DNA of 64,000 bases from Phallus indusiatus (Eukaryota; Basidiomycota; Agaricomycetes; Phallales; Phallaceae): assembly GCA_027605045.1 (NCBI GenBank), contig JAQFWX010000008.1, positions 1,612,001 through 1,676,000 of the forward strand, written 5' to 3'. Each line of letters starts with the position of its first letter. The stretch's first letter is position 1. Under the pieces are notes generated by a model. It did not search any database and was not told the DNA's origin. It was given only the letters and a program-made list of their open reading frames with translations. The position numbers and the translations under genes were made by a program. Shown here in pieces: positions 1-12,900 of this stretch.

Positions 1-1801
1 GGGCAGTAAATACTTGACCGCCTCGAGACCAAGGACTGATAGCGGTGAATGGGAGACGGAAACCAGGTCCAGCAAAGACGGTTTCGGAAGTGTTGAAGGG
101 GTTCTGAAAGTGCGATGTTTCAAATCAGATTCAAGTATGTATATACAATAGACGTACGGTCATCCATTCTCCTGGAGTGTTGGGAGGAGCAAAGATCGGG
201 AGTACGCTATTTGACAGGTAAGAAAACTTGATAAAAACCTCTGCAATACTTTTACTCACTGGTCACCCCAACCACCCTGTAACATCATACATTTAAAAAA
301 CTGAATCACAGACAGACATCAACACTACTCACAGTTTCATCGTAGGAAATGAGAAGGACAGAACGATTGTACAGAGGGCTGTTAATCACCGCATTGACAA
401 TTTGCTGCTGGAACCAAGCACCGTCGTTAGGAGTATTAGGGGGATGTTCGGATAATTCTCCGGGACCAATAACATAGGAAACGTTGGGCAGGTTTCCGCT
501 TGCAGCGTCGTCGTAGAATTGTTGCAGACCGAGGAACGACAATCCTCTTTGCGCTAGAGAGCTGTTTGCCGGTGCATCTTGGAATTGCTTGAACCATGCG
601 AAGCTATAAGTGAATCATGTCATTGAATGAATGCAGTTTGAACGTAATAGGTTATCTTACGGGTTGTCGTCAAAGTTGTCAGTGCCTGCGATTCGATGAT
701 TAAGCTCAATGAGTCAACATGAATATATTTCGAAATACCTTGATACTGGACAAAAAGTGTGAGAACCACACGGTATTAAAGAGTGAAACATTAAAATCAA
801 CGCACACTCAACCAAGTTATTCCAGCATCCTCCAAAAATTCAGCATAAGTCTTCCAGTTGTATGGGTAACAGTCCAAATTAGGTCCTTCGACGCATCCAG
901 GTACTTCATTGTTGTCGATGGCAACACCACCCTGTGACAAACTCTGCGGTCCACCTGGGACATTAACTGAACCGCTAGCCCAGAAAGCTAAAGAAAACGT
1001 ATGAGAGGAGGAAGTCAAAATTAAGACTTCAAAGTCGCATTGCATTGCATACCTCGATTTGGATGTGTAGTTGCGACAACACCTTCCGAATACATATCGG
1101 CAACAGTCCATCCGTCAGCTAACGCAAAGTGGGTTGGGAGGTCTTGTCGCAAATAATGACCCCAAGAGTACGGAGTATTCTGAATGATCCATTGGTTGTT
1201 GTCACCCTGCGCAAAAGCGGCATGATTCGCCTGGAAGTCTGCGAGAGGAAAATTGAGTTTAATAGCAGAAAAAAAAGAGGGTTCAACTTCTTACCGTTGG
1301 ATCCTGCGTCCATACATTGAGAAGCTTGGCTGAAGTTTCCTCCAGCCGCGTTAATGTAGAATGGTAAAAGATGGGTAGTGGCATTTGAAAAATCGGAATT
1401 GACCGATCTATTCCGTGATTTGTTTAAACTACTTCAAATTATAACACTTGTCAGTGTACTTACTGGAACCATATTGGAGTACCATCTTCGGCAATGTGTA
1501 TGTTCGGATCAGCGAAACCACGGACACCAGCCATTGACCCGAAATACTGCAGGTAGTGATCAGTGATGCCATCCAAATCAAATTAGAAATTTTTACACAC
1601 ATGATCGAAGGCACGGTTTTCTTGCATGAAAAGAATAACTAGACGAAAAAAACCATATTCAATATATCATTTTAAGATACAAATTCGGAAAGAAAACGGA
1701 CCATGCTCTACATCCTGAATTGTCCCGGTCAATGCATAGACCTGGCAGGACAATAGACAAAGCAGCAAAGCTTTCATGCGCAGCAACGCAGAGGAGACCA
1801 T
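1..1801 (-). CDS. secreted phosphoesterase / phospholipase C family protein (3' end beyond window)
   Basis: Recognised as a phosphoesterase-family protein (the family of bacterial non-haemolytic phospholipase C and fungal acid phosphatases), which hydrolyses phosphodiester or phosphomonoester bonds outside the cell. The start at 1801 gives a hydrophobic signal peptide (MVSSALLRMKALLLCLLSCQ). An early exon contains the metal-site motif FMQENRAFDHYFGSMAGVRG, split by an intron at 1547-1600 (GT on the minus strand, CTGCAG acceptor). Exons further left carry GPGELSEHPPNTPNDG, then LISYDE (306-542), then a segment reading GPGFRLPF and SPWSRGG at the left edge. All are family hallmarks in the expected order. 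At least six short introns interrupt it. The C-terminus lies outside the window. Substrate (phospholipid or phosphomonoester) cannot be decided from sequence alone. Confidence 0.88.
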
Positions 1802-3393
1802 TTTCGTAGTCTTCAATCCTAAAGAAAAAAGAAATTCACTCCTTTTGTTCTTTTATAGTAAAAAAGAACAGATCGTCCAGATCATGTGGCGCATACAGAA
1901 AAAATAAATTGAACTAGAGCCACCTGACATCAATTGCGGCTCTGCAAGTTCAGAAATGAATTCCCAGGGAATGTGTGCGTGTAGGGGGCACCGTGTAAGA
2001 TAACGGACTAGGTTTGAGGGCTAAAAATGAGCTATAGACTTTTGAGAAGCCAGAGACCACATTGTCGAGAATGCACGTGCGATTTTCATTGGTTGTGGAG
2101 CGTTCGTTTCAATGGTTTGGATTCCGTAAATCCTTTTCCTCCATCATATCAAGCGCTGCGCCTTTCGCCTTAGAAGGCAGGTGATTTTCAACGGCGTAAT
2201 AATAATGCATACATACTATTTTCTTAGTTTGGTTCAAGAGCCCTTAATAGAATGTCAGGTTAGGCAATTATGTGGACGCCCTAATCGTTAGCGAATCAAT
2301 ACGTTATAGAAATGTCCTTGGCTCACGTGCCATACATAGACACCCAAAGGCGCGAGAAAGTAACGCGCGTGTTTGTTCATCCTTGAAGTATTCGGGCACT
2401 TTTCCCTTTCCCCGCTATCTTTCGGAAGTGGAGAACGAAAGTCGAAATCTTTTCTGTTTCAACCGTGTATGTACGATGCTGTAATCCGTCCCTGGCCTGG
2501 TTTTGAAGCGAGGAACAGAGAAGTCGTGAGCACTGTGTGTGTACTGGTTCTTCGAAATGAATAGTTGGTCTCCTGACTCGCAATATATGGTTCCTTGACC
2601 GGATATCTCGTGTCGAGAAACCGAGAAAGAAGACTGAAAGATTGACAGGAGAGAATGATATTACCGCATAAAGGGGGAGGTAAGTATATCGCATGTCTTC
2701 GCAATATAATTCTTGAAAGATAAGCCGAATCGTCATAGAGCTTTTGCTGAGAAACGGGTATGTTCACCGGAGCTTGTGTCTCGTGTTTCACCAAGGAACA
2801 TTTCTCACTCGAATATGAGTTTATCTATACCGGACGTTAAAATGTCTTTTAACAGAATATGGACCGGTGGAACCGTAGGTACTCACTCATTCACTCCACT
2901 CCAACCATCTTTTAGAGACACGTTCGAGAACGCACGGTCTCTCAACCAAGGATCTAAAGCTTCTAAAATTGCAAATCCTAGTTGAAAAGCAAAACTTCTC
3001 GCCTAAGTGCCAGATGCAGAACAGCACTCGGCTTCTTTCGTTTCTTACTAACGCGAATCCTTCGAAGCACCACTTTTCCAAAAAAGCACGTTTAGATGAT
3101 TCTATGTATAACCAATGTGGAGCTGATCGGGAAACCAAGCAGAGTTTGGAAAGGTTTATGTTTGCTGGCCATGCGACGCAATGCGAATGGTGTAATGGTG
3201 TGTGAGGAGTTGATGTTTGAGATGCCACACCACGAAATGGTCCCTGCCCGGCATCGCTATTCCGGCTCAGTTGCGAAAATGTGAATGTTAATGATCCCCA
3301 AATTATTTATAGATTGAAAGCAGAGTGCTTGCTCGTAATGTTGTTTGTAGTATTTATCAATGAAGATACAACGTTATATATAACAACAGAAGA
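1802..3393. other. intergenic region, no gene recognised
   Basis: About 1.6 kb between the phosphoesterase start and the 3' end of the mitochondrial ribosomal gene. Several overlapping open frames of 60-120 codons exist on both strands (2270-3280). None has a recognisable domain, consistent splice structure or family similarity. The 5' part should hold the promoter of the phosphoesterase gene, but no clear TATA box was assigned. Confidence 0.5.
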
Positions 3394-4401
3394 TTATAGT
3401 TGTGCCTGATTAACTTCGGTAGAGTCCGACGCCGGTGTCGTAAGGTATTTTGACCGAGATGCCTCTTCAACCGCCTTTTCTCTCTCTTGTCGTCGCTGTA
3501 AAACCCTCTTCAAGATATCCTTCCTCGAATTGTTCAACTTGAATTTGGACTCGTAAGGAACGGCTAACTGATCGAACAGCGATTTTTTGAGAGCGACTTC
3601 GCGTGTATAAAGCAAATATTTCGCGTCTATCCATTCTTGTCTAGCTCGTCGTTCAGCGTAAGGCATGTCTTCCATGGCTTCTGGATAGTAGAACGGTTCT
3701 ACTAGACCGACGATAACCCGTTTATGCCCTCGTCGCCGTATCCTTTTGTTTCGTCTATTGCGTTTCATAACAGTGGGAACGATTTGAGTGCGGATGTAGG
3801 TACATTTGACACCGTAGACTGCCCATAGATACGAACGAACGTCCAGTTTGGTTGCAGAGTAAGGTGCGCGGAATGTCGCTTCCCATGGATTGTAAGGTTG
3901 ACCCGGTAACGTCGTGTTTCTAATCATCTGAAGCTCCCAATTTGGGAAGTATATTCGTTGACCGACGATATCCTCGACTTGAACTGTCTTTTCTCCCGTC
4001 TCGGAAGGGACGACAACGTTCCGTGTTCGTACACCACGTATACGAGCCCGTTTTGCGTTTATTTCCGCTAACCATTCTTCCTCTGTCGGCTCCGTAAAAT
4101 CATCTCTAATAAGTTTTCCAAGCCTTTTCAAACGATCATATCGTTCTTTTTCATTAGGAGTTAAACCAGTGGTAGACTCGAGTTTGAGGTCGGGAAGGGT
4201 GGAGGTGATAGGAATCCTTTTGTGATGTTGTAATTGCTGCTTTCGGATTCTTCGTAAGTTTACTTTTTGAGGTGCAGATGCTACTCGAGCTGTGAAGGGT
4301 GTCGTTGGTTCGGGTTTGGGTATTGATTTGAAGAATCGTCGAAAGTACAGCGACATCTTTGCGGGAGGAAGGGAAAAAATTGCTTTAAGCGCTCGTAGCA
4401 A
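3394..4401 (-). CDS. MRP20: mitochondrial large-subunit ribosomal protein uL23m
   Basis: Single-exon gene of 335 codons. The middle carries the uL23 signature: YFPNWELQMIRNT, then PGQPYNPWEATFRAPYSATK, then KLDVRSYLWAVYGVKC (about residues 150-200). This is the part that packs near the polypeptide exit tunnel and contacts 23S-type rRNA in mitoribosomes. The N-terminus is rich in Arg, Ser and Leu with few acidic residues, fitting a mitochondrial targeting peptide. The C-terminal 120 residues are strongly basic and helical, an extension usual for fungal mitochondrial versions. Bacterial uL23 is only about 100 residues, so most of the length is fungal extension. No frameshift or odd feature. The yeast name MRP20 is used for the orthologue; I am confident of the family and fairly confident of the name. 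Confidence 0.9.
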   Translation of the reverse strand: MLRALKAIFSLPPAKMSLYFRRFFKSIPKPEPTTPFTARVASAPQKVNLRRIRKQQLQHHKRIPITSTLPDLKLESTTGLTPNEKERYDRLKRLGKLIRDDFTEPTEEEWLAEINAKRARIRGVRTRNVVVPSETGEKTVQVEDIVGQRIYFPNWELQMIRNTTLPGQPYNPWEATFRAPYSATKLDVRSYLWAVYGVKCTYIRTQIVPTVMKRNRRNKRIRRRGHKRVIVGLVEPFYYPEAMEDMPYAERRARQEWIDAKYLLYTREVALKKSLFDQLAVPYESKFKLNNSRKDILKRVLQRRQEREKAVEEASRSKYLTTPASDSTEVNQAQL

Positions 4402-4575
4402 GAGTGAGGACGCGTTAAGCGCTTGTCAGGTTTTGGTAGATATAGTACACAATGATGATATATAGATGCTTGGATTTACAGTGCAAACGAATATATAAAA
4501 ATGGAAAACATAAACTCCAACGCCAATTCGAGAAAAGGAGATAAAAATCCATCAGATAACAAATTTGGCATACGT

Positions 4576-5898
4576 TCATTTGAGCAGCACGTCAACCATG
4601 CTGTCAAAGACCCTTTTCCAAAACCCAGTCTCCTCAATCGGTTTACGGTCTTCATTGTTATACCCAATATAAATATGGCCTTGTCGAGAAGCAACGTGTA
4701 TTGTATCTCCCGTCCAGTCTTCGCCTTGTTTTGGGAGGTGATACATTGCATCTCCGACCATGACTTGCATTTCGCGATCGCGTCGAGAGACAATGTTCAT
4801 GGTTCCGGACATATGAGGCAAGAAGACTATTTTACCCTCTTTGCTGTATATTTGGATGTACCCTGAGAAGGAACGTGGGATTAGGATTAATATGTTTCCT
4901 ATATGCATCAATTGGTCTTTAGAATCTAATGATATGAGTGTATCGAGGGACTAACCGCATCGAGTTGCGACTTCGAGGTTAAGACGACGGGAGGCGTTTA
5001 TCAATGGCTAGAGGTAGTATTGTGAGAATTATGATTTCAAACCGTCGGTATCTCAACTTACGATTTTGATATCAATGTTACCTTTCTTTGAATAGGCTTG
5101 TATGAGCGCATTGGATGATGCAGCTAGCGGCTGAGCAACAAGTGCGAGGTTGAGAGAAATATCGCCGCTTTTACTCTGAAAGATAGCATTCGGGACTCGG
5201 TTTTTAAGGTTTTTGTTTTTCTTATTGTGATGCCGGTGTTTTTGTTTATGCTCCTTGTTATAAGTCTGTCTATTTATAGATAATTTGCCGTTTTTATCTA
5301 ATTCGACCATTGGTAAGTCTGGGTCAATGTGGAATGTATCTGTGGGAAACAGTCAGATTATAATGTTCCGAAGAAAAAGAGCACCAGATGGTGGTTTCGG
5401 GTGTGTACCTTGGATAAGCTCTTTCCTCGTTTGTAGAAACAAGTAATTGGTAGCGAGAATGTCGCGTTTAATTGGAGTTGGATGCCGTGGGGGTGGTACT
5501 ATAGGAAGCCGATCATGAAGAGCTGGGGAGCTTGCTGCCCGTCGAGGCACGGGTGGTACAAGTTGTAAGTTCGTTGATTGCTGAGGCAAAGGTTGAGATG
5601 ATGAAGTCAAGGTCGAGTTTCGAGATAATATCGGAGTTGATGCTAACGTCGAGGTTGGAGATAAAGTCAAGGATGAAGACGATAACGGTTGGTGTGATTG
5701 ACGAGGATCGTATGGCGGAGGCTCATCAAAACTTATCTGAGATCAAAAGGTGAACATTGTGAAGAGAACAAGAGTTCATTTGGTACGAACCCGACCCATT
5801 CTTTGCACTATCACTGGGTCAGCGGGTAGTGTTGGGTTCAAAACCTGAAGCTTGGCATTGGGACCATTTTGCATCTCTTGTGGGGCTATTATAACCAT
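4576..5898 (-). CDS. DUF7330-like protein of unknown function
   Basis: Multi-exon gene. The start at 5898 is the first ATG after an in-frame TAG and reads MVIIAPQEMQNGPNAKLQVL. A phase-0 intron (donor GTTCGT at 5790) joins in frame to ISFDEPPPYDPRQSHQ, followed by a Ser/Pro/Thr-rich low-complexity stretch. The C-terminal half has the beta-rich repeats typical of the basidiomycete DUF7330 family: FQSKSGDISLNLAL, YSKKGNIDIK, YIQIYSKEGKIVFLP, GDTIHVASRQGHIYIGY. Each is a strand followed by a S/G-N/D-G-x-I turn, suggesting a beta-helix or sandwich. A Lys/His-rich patch (about 5200-5260) precedes it. No catalytic residues or membrane segment are seen. Function unknown. Family placement is from memory of the repeat pattern, so moderately sure. 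Divergent from TOR. Confidence 0.7.
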
Positions 5899-6904
5899 GA
5901 GGGTCTTGCTGCTGCGTTTCCGTGGTTTGGTAGTATTCGTTAGGGAAAGGATAAAAAGGAACTAATATGGTTCTCCAGAAAAACTGCGCTGGCAAGGCAC
6001 AGCCTCAACGACATGCTTCGGCAGAGGCTTTGCTAATTCATTGATTGCTGACAACCGTGACGATTCTCGCAGTGCGTAGTTCGGAACTATAAAATCTATT
6101 CAAGCCGGCGACTCCGTTTGGCCGTACCCTGTGCGAGTCCGGAATTTCGTTGGAGGTACATATAATATCCTGAAGAGGAACGTTACTTGAATCTTGACGC
6201 AATTTTTCGAACTTGACCTTACGAGGATGGCCGTTGATCCGAGAGCACTCAGAACTCCCATCGCTGCTTTTAGTATGGCCATGGTTGTCATGTTATACGT
6301 TCGGTCGTCCATCCAACGTGCGCGTTCTGAATCACATATTCGACGAAGAGAGGAGCTGGCGGTCAAGCGTCCAAAAGAATGGATATGATTGAGCAGGAGA
6401 GTAATTGAAATATTGTATTGACGAGAGAGGTGCGCTCATCAAGTTCATCATCAGGTGATCGTTGCCACTAACAGCGGATGTGATAAGGCTCCAGATCGTT
6501 ATCAGGTTGAGGGTTTGGCTGTGCTGTAACGCCTATGTAATTGCAGAAATATCACATTGGGATGGCTTAGGAGGAGATAGGTCAACTTGCAGTGATGAAT
6601 ATGGTCCGGGGACACCACAGAACGAACTACGGTCAAACTTGGACCGAATTCAACGCCACCCCAAATTTTGTGCCAACTCAGATAAAAGCACTTGTTGTTC
6701 CGGATTCATCAAGTCATGCGTCTCTCCAAAAGTAATAATGTATCTCTGTGTATTAATACGAGCTTGCTGTTCTGGATAAAACGATATCTCCAATTTGTGT
6801 CAGAAATATTTGTTAGGCGTTACGTAATCCGACCCCCTTCGTCGTCAACTCGTCGCAAGGCAGACACGCTGCCACCAAAACGGACCCACGACGTCTCCTG
6901 AGTT
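5899..6904. other. intergenic region between divergent genes
   Basis: About 1 kb between the divergent DUF7330-like and TOR starts, so it must hold both promoters. Minus-strand frame 6100-6366 is open for 88 codons but lacks an ATG before its upstream stop and matches nothing I know. Plus-strand frames at 6462-6901 are also unrecognised. No clear TATA box. Confidence 0.45.
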
Positions 6905-9900
6905 ATGTCGTCGGGTTCAACAAGTCAAAATGATATACTCAATCAAATCTTCATTCTACTTAAAAATCGCAGTCCGGAAGTACGTTTATCAGGTGCCAGG
7001 GATCTGAAACGATATGTGGGTTTGCGTTTCACTTTCGTGTCCTCGCTGCTCTTTCTTAATGTTTTGAATTTTTGGTATGAATAGGTTACAAGTGCTCGAG
7101 CTGATATGAATGCGGATGCGTTCAAAAAGTTGTATGACGAACACATCAAGCCCAGATTGCTTCTTCTCTTTCATGGTAGCACCAGTGCCGAGAAACTTGG
7201 TGTGATATTGGCTATAGGTGCGGACTCTCGGAAAGATTTTCTTTTCATCCAATAGATAATTGACATCCGCGTAGACTATCTTATGGATGTTGACCAGGAA
7301 GAAACTATTGAAAACCGAGGAAACCTTTTCCGGTTCTACAACTACTTGAAGGCCATTCTCCTTCCCAGCCCTGACCTCAACGTAATGATCGCCGCGTCTA
7401 AAGCCCTCGGGAAAATCGCAAAGATAGGAGATCAAGTACTCGGCGAAAAGTTTATTGAGCATGAAGTTCCCGATTCCATCGAGTTACTTTCGTCGAGCGA
7501 GAAGACGGAACAGAGTCGTTATGCTGGTGTGCTGATTCTGAAAGAACTTGCTCGCAACAGTCCCGGCTACTTTATCCCCCACATCAACCTTATTTTTGAA
7601 AAGATATTATTACCGTTACGGGATCAAAGGGTAGGATGTGTCTTTGGAAACGTATTATTGGGAAAACTAAAGGTCGCTTTTTAGGCACATGTCCGTGAAG
7701 GTGCCGCAGAGCTTTTAGCGGAATTGCTTGATATTATGGCTGCTAGAGAACGTCAGACTCGTAATCAACCTTATCTTACAAAACTTGTGGAGCACTCTTT
7801 CCAAGGTTTGAAAACAAATCAAGTGGAAGTCATCCATGGATCTTTATTAACATATCGGGAACTATTATTACATGCTGGCATGGTAAAGTATCAGTTATAT
7901 TAAAGCGCGTTTCAGCTTTGATCTCATTGGAGTCTCGCGTCTAGGCTATGAGAGATTCGTTCCAAGAGACTGTCGAAACTATATTCCGATTCAAAAGTCA
8001 CCGAGATACGTTGATTAGGAGAACTGTTATCGCTCTTATTCCAACGTTTGCTCTTTATGACAACCAAACTTTCTCCGAACACTTCCTGCATAAGGCAATG
8101 TCTCATTTACTTTCTCAGTTGGACAAACCAAGTGAACGGACCATCGGTCTGTCTTTTTAAGTTTCATGTTGGGAGCTAGCATCAGAGACTGAATCGGTTT
8201 TCTTTGTTTAGCTTACATTGCCATTGGCCATGTAGCTGGTGCGGTGGGAAGCGACATGAAACTATTCCTGGAATCAATAATGACCAACATCAAACAAGCA
8301 CTGCAAATGCGAGGGTATGTTTTAACCGTTTATTGTTTTCATCGATGTCGCTCAAAAGTGCCTGATAAATGCTGCAGAAAAAAGAATGCTCCCTCAGAAG
8401 AACCTTTATTCCAATGCATCGGCATGCTTGCTTCTGCTGTCGGCCCCAATCTAACAAAACTACTACATGACCAACTTGATCTCATGTTTGCTTGTGGATT
8501 GAGCGAAGCTTTACGCTCGGCCTTAGTCTCTATTGCCCGTCACATCCCTCCACTATTGAATGCCATTCAAGGTTAAACATGTTCCTAATCTAATCAATCT
8601 ATCTGGTGTTTGATATTCCTTGCTTTAGACCGCCTACTTCATATGCTGTCCACCGTTCTACTTGGCTTGCCGTATAGGCCTCTTGGGACCCCGCAATCTC
8701 AGAAACCGGAGGTCAAAGAAGTATGTATTGTGCTTTCCGTCTCTTAACGATCTTTCTTTATCATGCTACAGCCCGTGGTCATCTCAAAAAATCCTGAACT
8801 TACCACTCTTGCATTAACGACGCTGGGAACATTTGACTTTAGCGGTAAGATTTTTCCCGTCCATTCTCGTCTATCCGTCTTTCTCTCTTTCTTTCTTTCT
8901 TATCATGCCTCTTCTTGTTTTGTTTTGCTAGGTCACATATTGAACGAGTTTGTGCGCGATGCTGCTCTCCCTTATTTGGAAGATGACCATCCAGAAGTTC
9001 GCAAAGCGGCCGCTGCAACATGCTGTAAACTCTTTGTCCGAGATCCTATCTGCTATCAATCAAGCAATCATTCTATCGAAATAATCAGCGAGATTTTGGA
9101 CAAATTATTAACGGTTGGTGTTGCCGATCCTGGTATAGTCGTAGTTTCGTTTGTACAACCAGAGAACTATTGACTCATGTCTTATATCTAGATCCTATTA
9201 TTCGAGGAACTGTATTGGCATCTTTGGATGACAGATTTGATAAACATCTCGCTCAAGCGGAGTATGTCCGGTCCCTGTTCATTGCTCTCAATGATGAAGT
9301 CTTCTCCAACCGGGTGCTTGCTATCGGCTTGATTGGTCGACTTGCTCAGCACAACCCGGCCTACGTTATTCCTTCTCTTCGCAAGGCTCTCATCCAACTA
9401 CTTACTGAGCTGGAATATTCCACAATAACGTTCGTTAATATGTGTTTTTATCTTCTCCCCACAACCACTAATTGACTTTGTTTTCTAGACGGAGCCGAGA
9501 AGAAGCATCGCGACTTTTGACTCTCCTCACAAGTGCAACGCAAAGACTTATCAAGCCATATGCTCTCCCTATGCTACGTGTCTTGTTACCAAAAGCGACG
9601 GATTCAAATCCAATCGTCGCCGGACAAGTTTTGCTATGCATTGGAGAGTTATCCTCCGTCGGCGGCGAAGACTTCGCACCTCATATTCCGCAGGTTATGT
9701 CGGTTATTCTTGCCACGTTATCGGATCCTGCTGCTATTGCCAAACGAGAAGCATCGCTTATTACACTTGGTCAGCTTTGCACCAACACAAGCTATGTTAT
9801 ATCGCCTATTATGGAGCACCCGCAGTTGATGCCTATGCTTGGACGGATCTTGAAATCCGAGACTTCTGCTAACGTCAGGCGGCAGGTTATTCGGCTGTTA

Positions 9901-12900
9901 GGTATCCTCGGTGCTATCGATCCTTATAGAAGAAAGGTATATATCTCCTTTACCACCGCCTTTTATTTAGGGTTGATAGTTGAGATATTTAGGGTATTGA
10001 AGATATCAATCTTGAAACAGCTCCTAGACCGGTCAATGCGGTCCCTGTTAGTCATGCTACTGCTGCGTCTGGTACAGATGATTACTATCAAACTGTCGCT
10101 ATCGACGCGTTGTTGGGTATCATGAAGGATCAATCTCTAGCCAATCAACACCATGTCGCAGTTGATTCAATCATGTCTATATTCAAAACGCAAGGTCTCA
10201 AGTGCGTTTCATTCTTACCAAGGGTATGCCTCTAGAAACTCTTTCTTTCGTTCTTGTTTATATCTGAGATTTCATTAGATTATCCCGGCTTTCTCAAGCG
10301 TCACTCGGTATTCTCATGCACGTTTGCAAGAGCACCACTACTTGGAACAGATCGCTATTCTTATCGGGATCATAAAGCAGCACGTTCGCAGCTTTGTCCC
10401 TCAGCTTTTCGACCTTGTGAACGATCTTTGGGACACTGCGTCTTTACAATCGCCTCTAGTCACATTGGTAGAAGCACTCGGAAAAGCCTTGGATGCCGAA
10501 TTTCGTCCTTTCCTTCCATCGATCCTTCCTCGGCTGCTTAAAGTGTTCGACGGCGACTTGACAGAAAAACGAACGGCAACTCAGATCAAAGTCTTCCATG
10601 CGTTTGGTACGTTTGGCGCAAATATCGAAGAGTACATGCACTTGGTTATTCCTGTGATTGTCAAGTCATACGAACGACCAGACGCACCCGTTGCTTTACG
10701 AAAGACGGCTGTTAAGACTATTGAAATTCTCTCTCAGCGTGTCAATTTCTCGGATCATGCTTCACGGATAATACACCCTCTCGTCCGTATACTATCTAAT
10801 CTAAATCCTGATTTACGACTGGCCGTTATGGATACACTTTGTGTTTTGGTTCATCAACTGGGATCGGATTTTGCCATCTTTGTTCCTACTATTAATAAGG
10901 TAAAAGCTTTTCGAGATGCATTTGTAAAATGGAGGTTCTAAATCTATCTTTACCTTTTCTTATCTTTAGTGTCTTATTCGCTATCGTATTCGGCACGAGG
11001 GTTATGATCATTTAATCAACATTCTGCTTAATGGAGAACGTCTACCGCCTCCAAATTTTCCAGTTGATAAGTATGCAACTTTTGCTACTGTTGATGTATC
11101 AGAGCCGTTAATCTCACTTACCTTTCTCTTATCTTGTCGCAGGTCCGATGTAAAGGGTTCCGAGTTTTCGGGCATCCCAGAAGTAGGCAAGATGACTCCA
11201 AACCAGCAACATTTAAAGCAAGCCTGGGACGTTTCTCAGGTATCCACGAAGGAGGATTGGCAAGACTGGTTTAAGAGGGTCTCTGCTCAATTTATGAAAG
11301 AATCTCCATCTGCTGCCATACGCTCTTGCATGAATGTTCTAGATGCGCATCCTCAAATTGCGAGGGAGCTCTTCAATGCGGCGTTTCTGTCATGTTGGAG
11401 TGAACTTTACGAGCAATATCAGGTAATTATAGTACTATCAAAAAACGTCCGTTGGATCTAAACGAGTTCTGATTACATAGGATGATCTTGTTCGATCAAT
11501 TGAGCAGGCCATTACTCATCATAACATGCCATCAGATTTAGTACATGTCTTGCTAAACCTCGCTGAATTTATGGAACATGAAGATAAACGATTGCCCATA
11601 GAGAACCGAACTCTTGGTGAATATGCTCTTCAATTCCACGCGTACGCCAAGGCTCTGCACTACAAGGAACTAGAGTTCTTCCGAGAGTCGACACCTTCTA
11701 TTGTCGAAGCTTTGATAGGAATCAACACAAAACTCCAGCAACATGACGCAGCTTGGGGAACATTAACAATCGCGCGAGAACAATATGATGTATCCAAACA
11801 CGAGGAGTGGTTTGAACGTCTAGGAAGGTGGCAAGAGGCATTGGAAGCTTATGACAAAAAGGCCGAGCTGGAACCACATGCTCCGGATGTCGTCCTTGGA
11901 CGTATGCGCTGTCTTCATGCTCTTGGAGAGTGGGACCGACTTTCTCAACTCGTTATGGATCACTGGATGGATGCTGGCAATGACGGTCGCCGTGAAATTG
12001 CGCCACTTGCGGCAGCCGCAGCATGGTCGCTCCGCGAATGGGATTCCATGGATGAATACATCAACGTCATGCCCAATGATTCCATGGATCGTTCATTCTA
12101 TCGGGCCATCCTGGCGGTACATCGCAATCAGTTTAGCAAAGCAACTAGTCAGATCGTCAAGGCGAGAGATTTATTGGATTCTTCTCTCACAGCCTTGATT
12201 GGTGAAAGTCCCGATAGAGCGTACAAGTACGTGACTTTCTTTTGTTATCATCATTGTTCTTGACGATATTATTCCCAGCCTCATGGTTCGAGCTCAGATG
12301 CTATCCGAGTTGGAAGAGATCATTGCCTACAAACAACTTGCAGACCAACCTGAACGTCAAGAAGTTTTACGTAAAACGTGGCGGAACAGGTACTTTGAAT
12401 CTCCAATTACTCAACTAGTCACATTAAATCGCTTTTAATTTTCCAGGTTGCAAGGCTGTCAACCCGATGTTGAAGTTTGGCAGCGAATCTTGCAAGTGCG
12501 AGCTCTTGTACTCAAGTCCGAAGAAGAACCCGAGATGTGGATAAAGTTCGCAAATCTATGTCGTAAAAACGATCGTATGTGGCTAGCCGAGAAGACTATC
12601 AACAGTCTTACACAGCCTGATCAAGCGGTAAGTCCAGCCATACCATTGTAGTTGATTGGCATTATGCTAATTGGTCACATTTAGCGTAATAAAGCCGGTC
12701 CACACGTTGTTTATGCTCAGCTGAAGTTCATGTGGGGACGAGGTGACAGACAAGAAGCTCTCATGGCTTTACGGAGCTTCTGCGAAGCTTTGCAAAGAGA
12801 TATCCCCATTAAACCCGGAGAATCAAAGGTGTCCCATCAAGAGCGGCTGGCCGACATCTCGAAGGTCCTTGCTCGATGCTACCTCAAGGCCGGTCAGTGG

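Noticed and set aside
2272..3284. Several overlapping 60-120 codon frames on both strands
   Set aside because: Mutually overlapping, no domains, no consistent frame use; ordinary random openness.
6100..6366. 88-codon minus-strand frame between the DUF7330-like and TOR genes
   Set aside because: No ATG between its upstream stop and the open part, no splice partner and no recognisable family.
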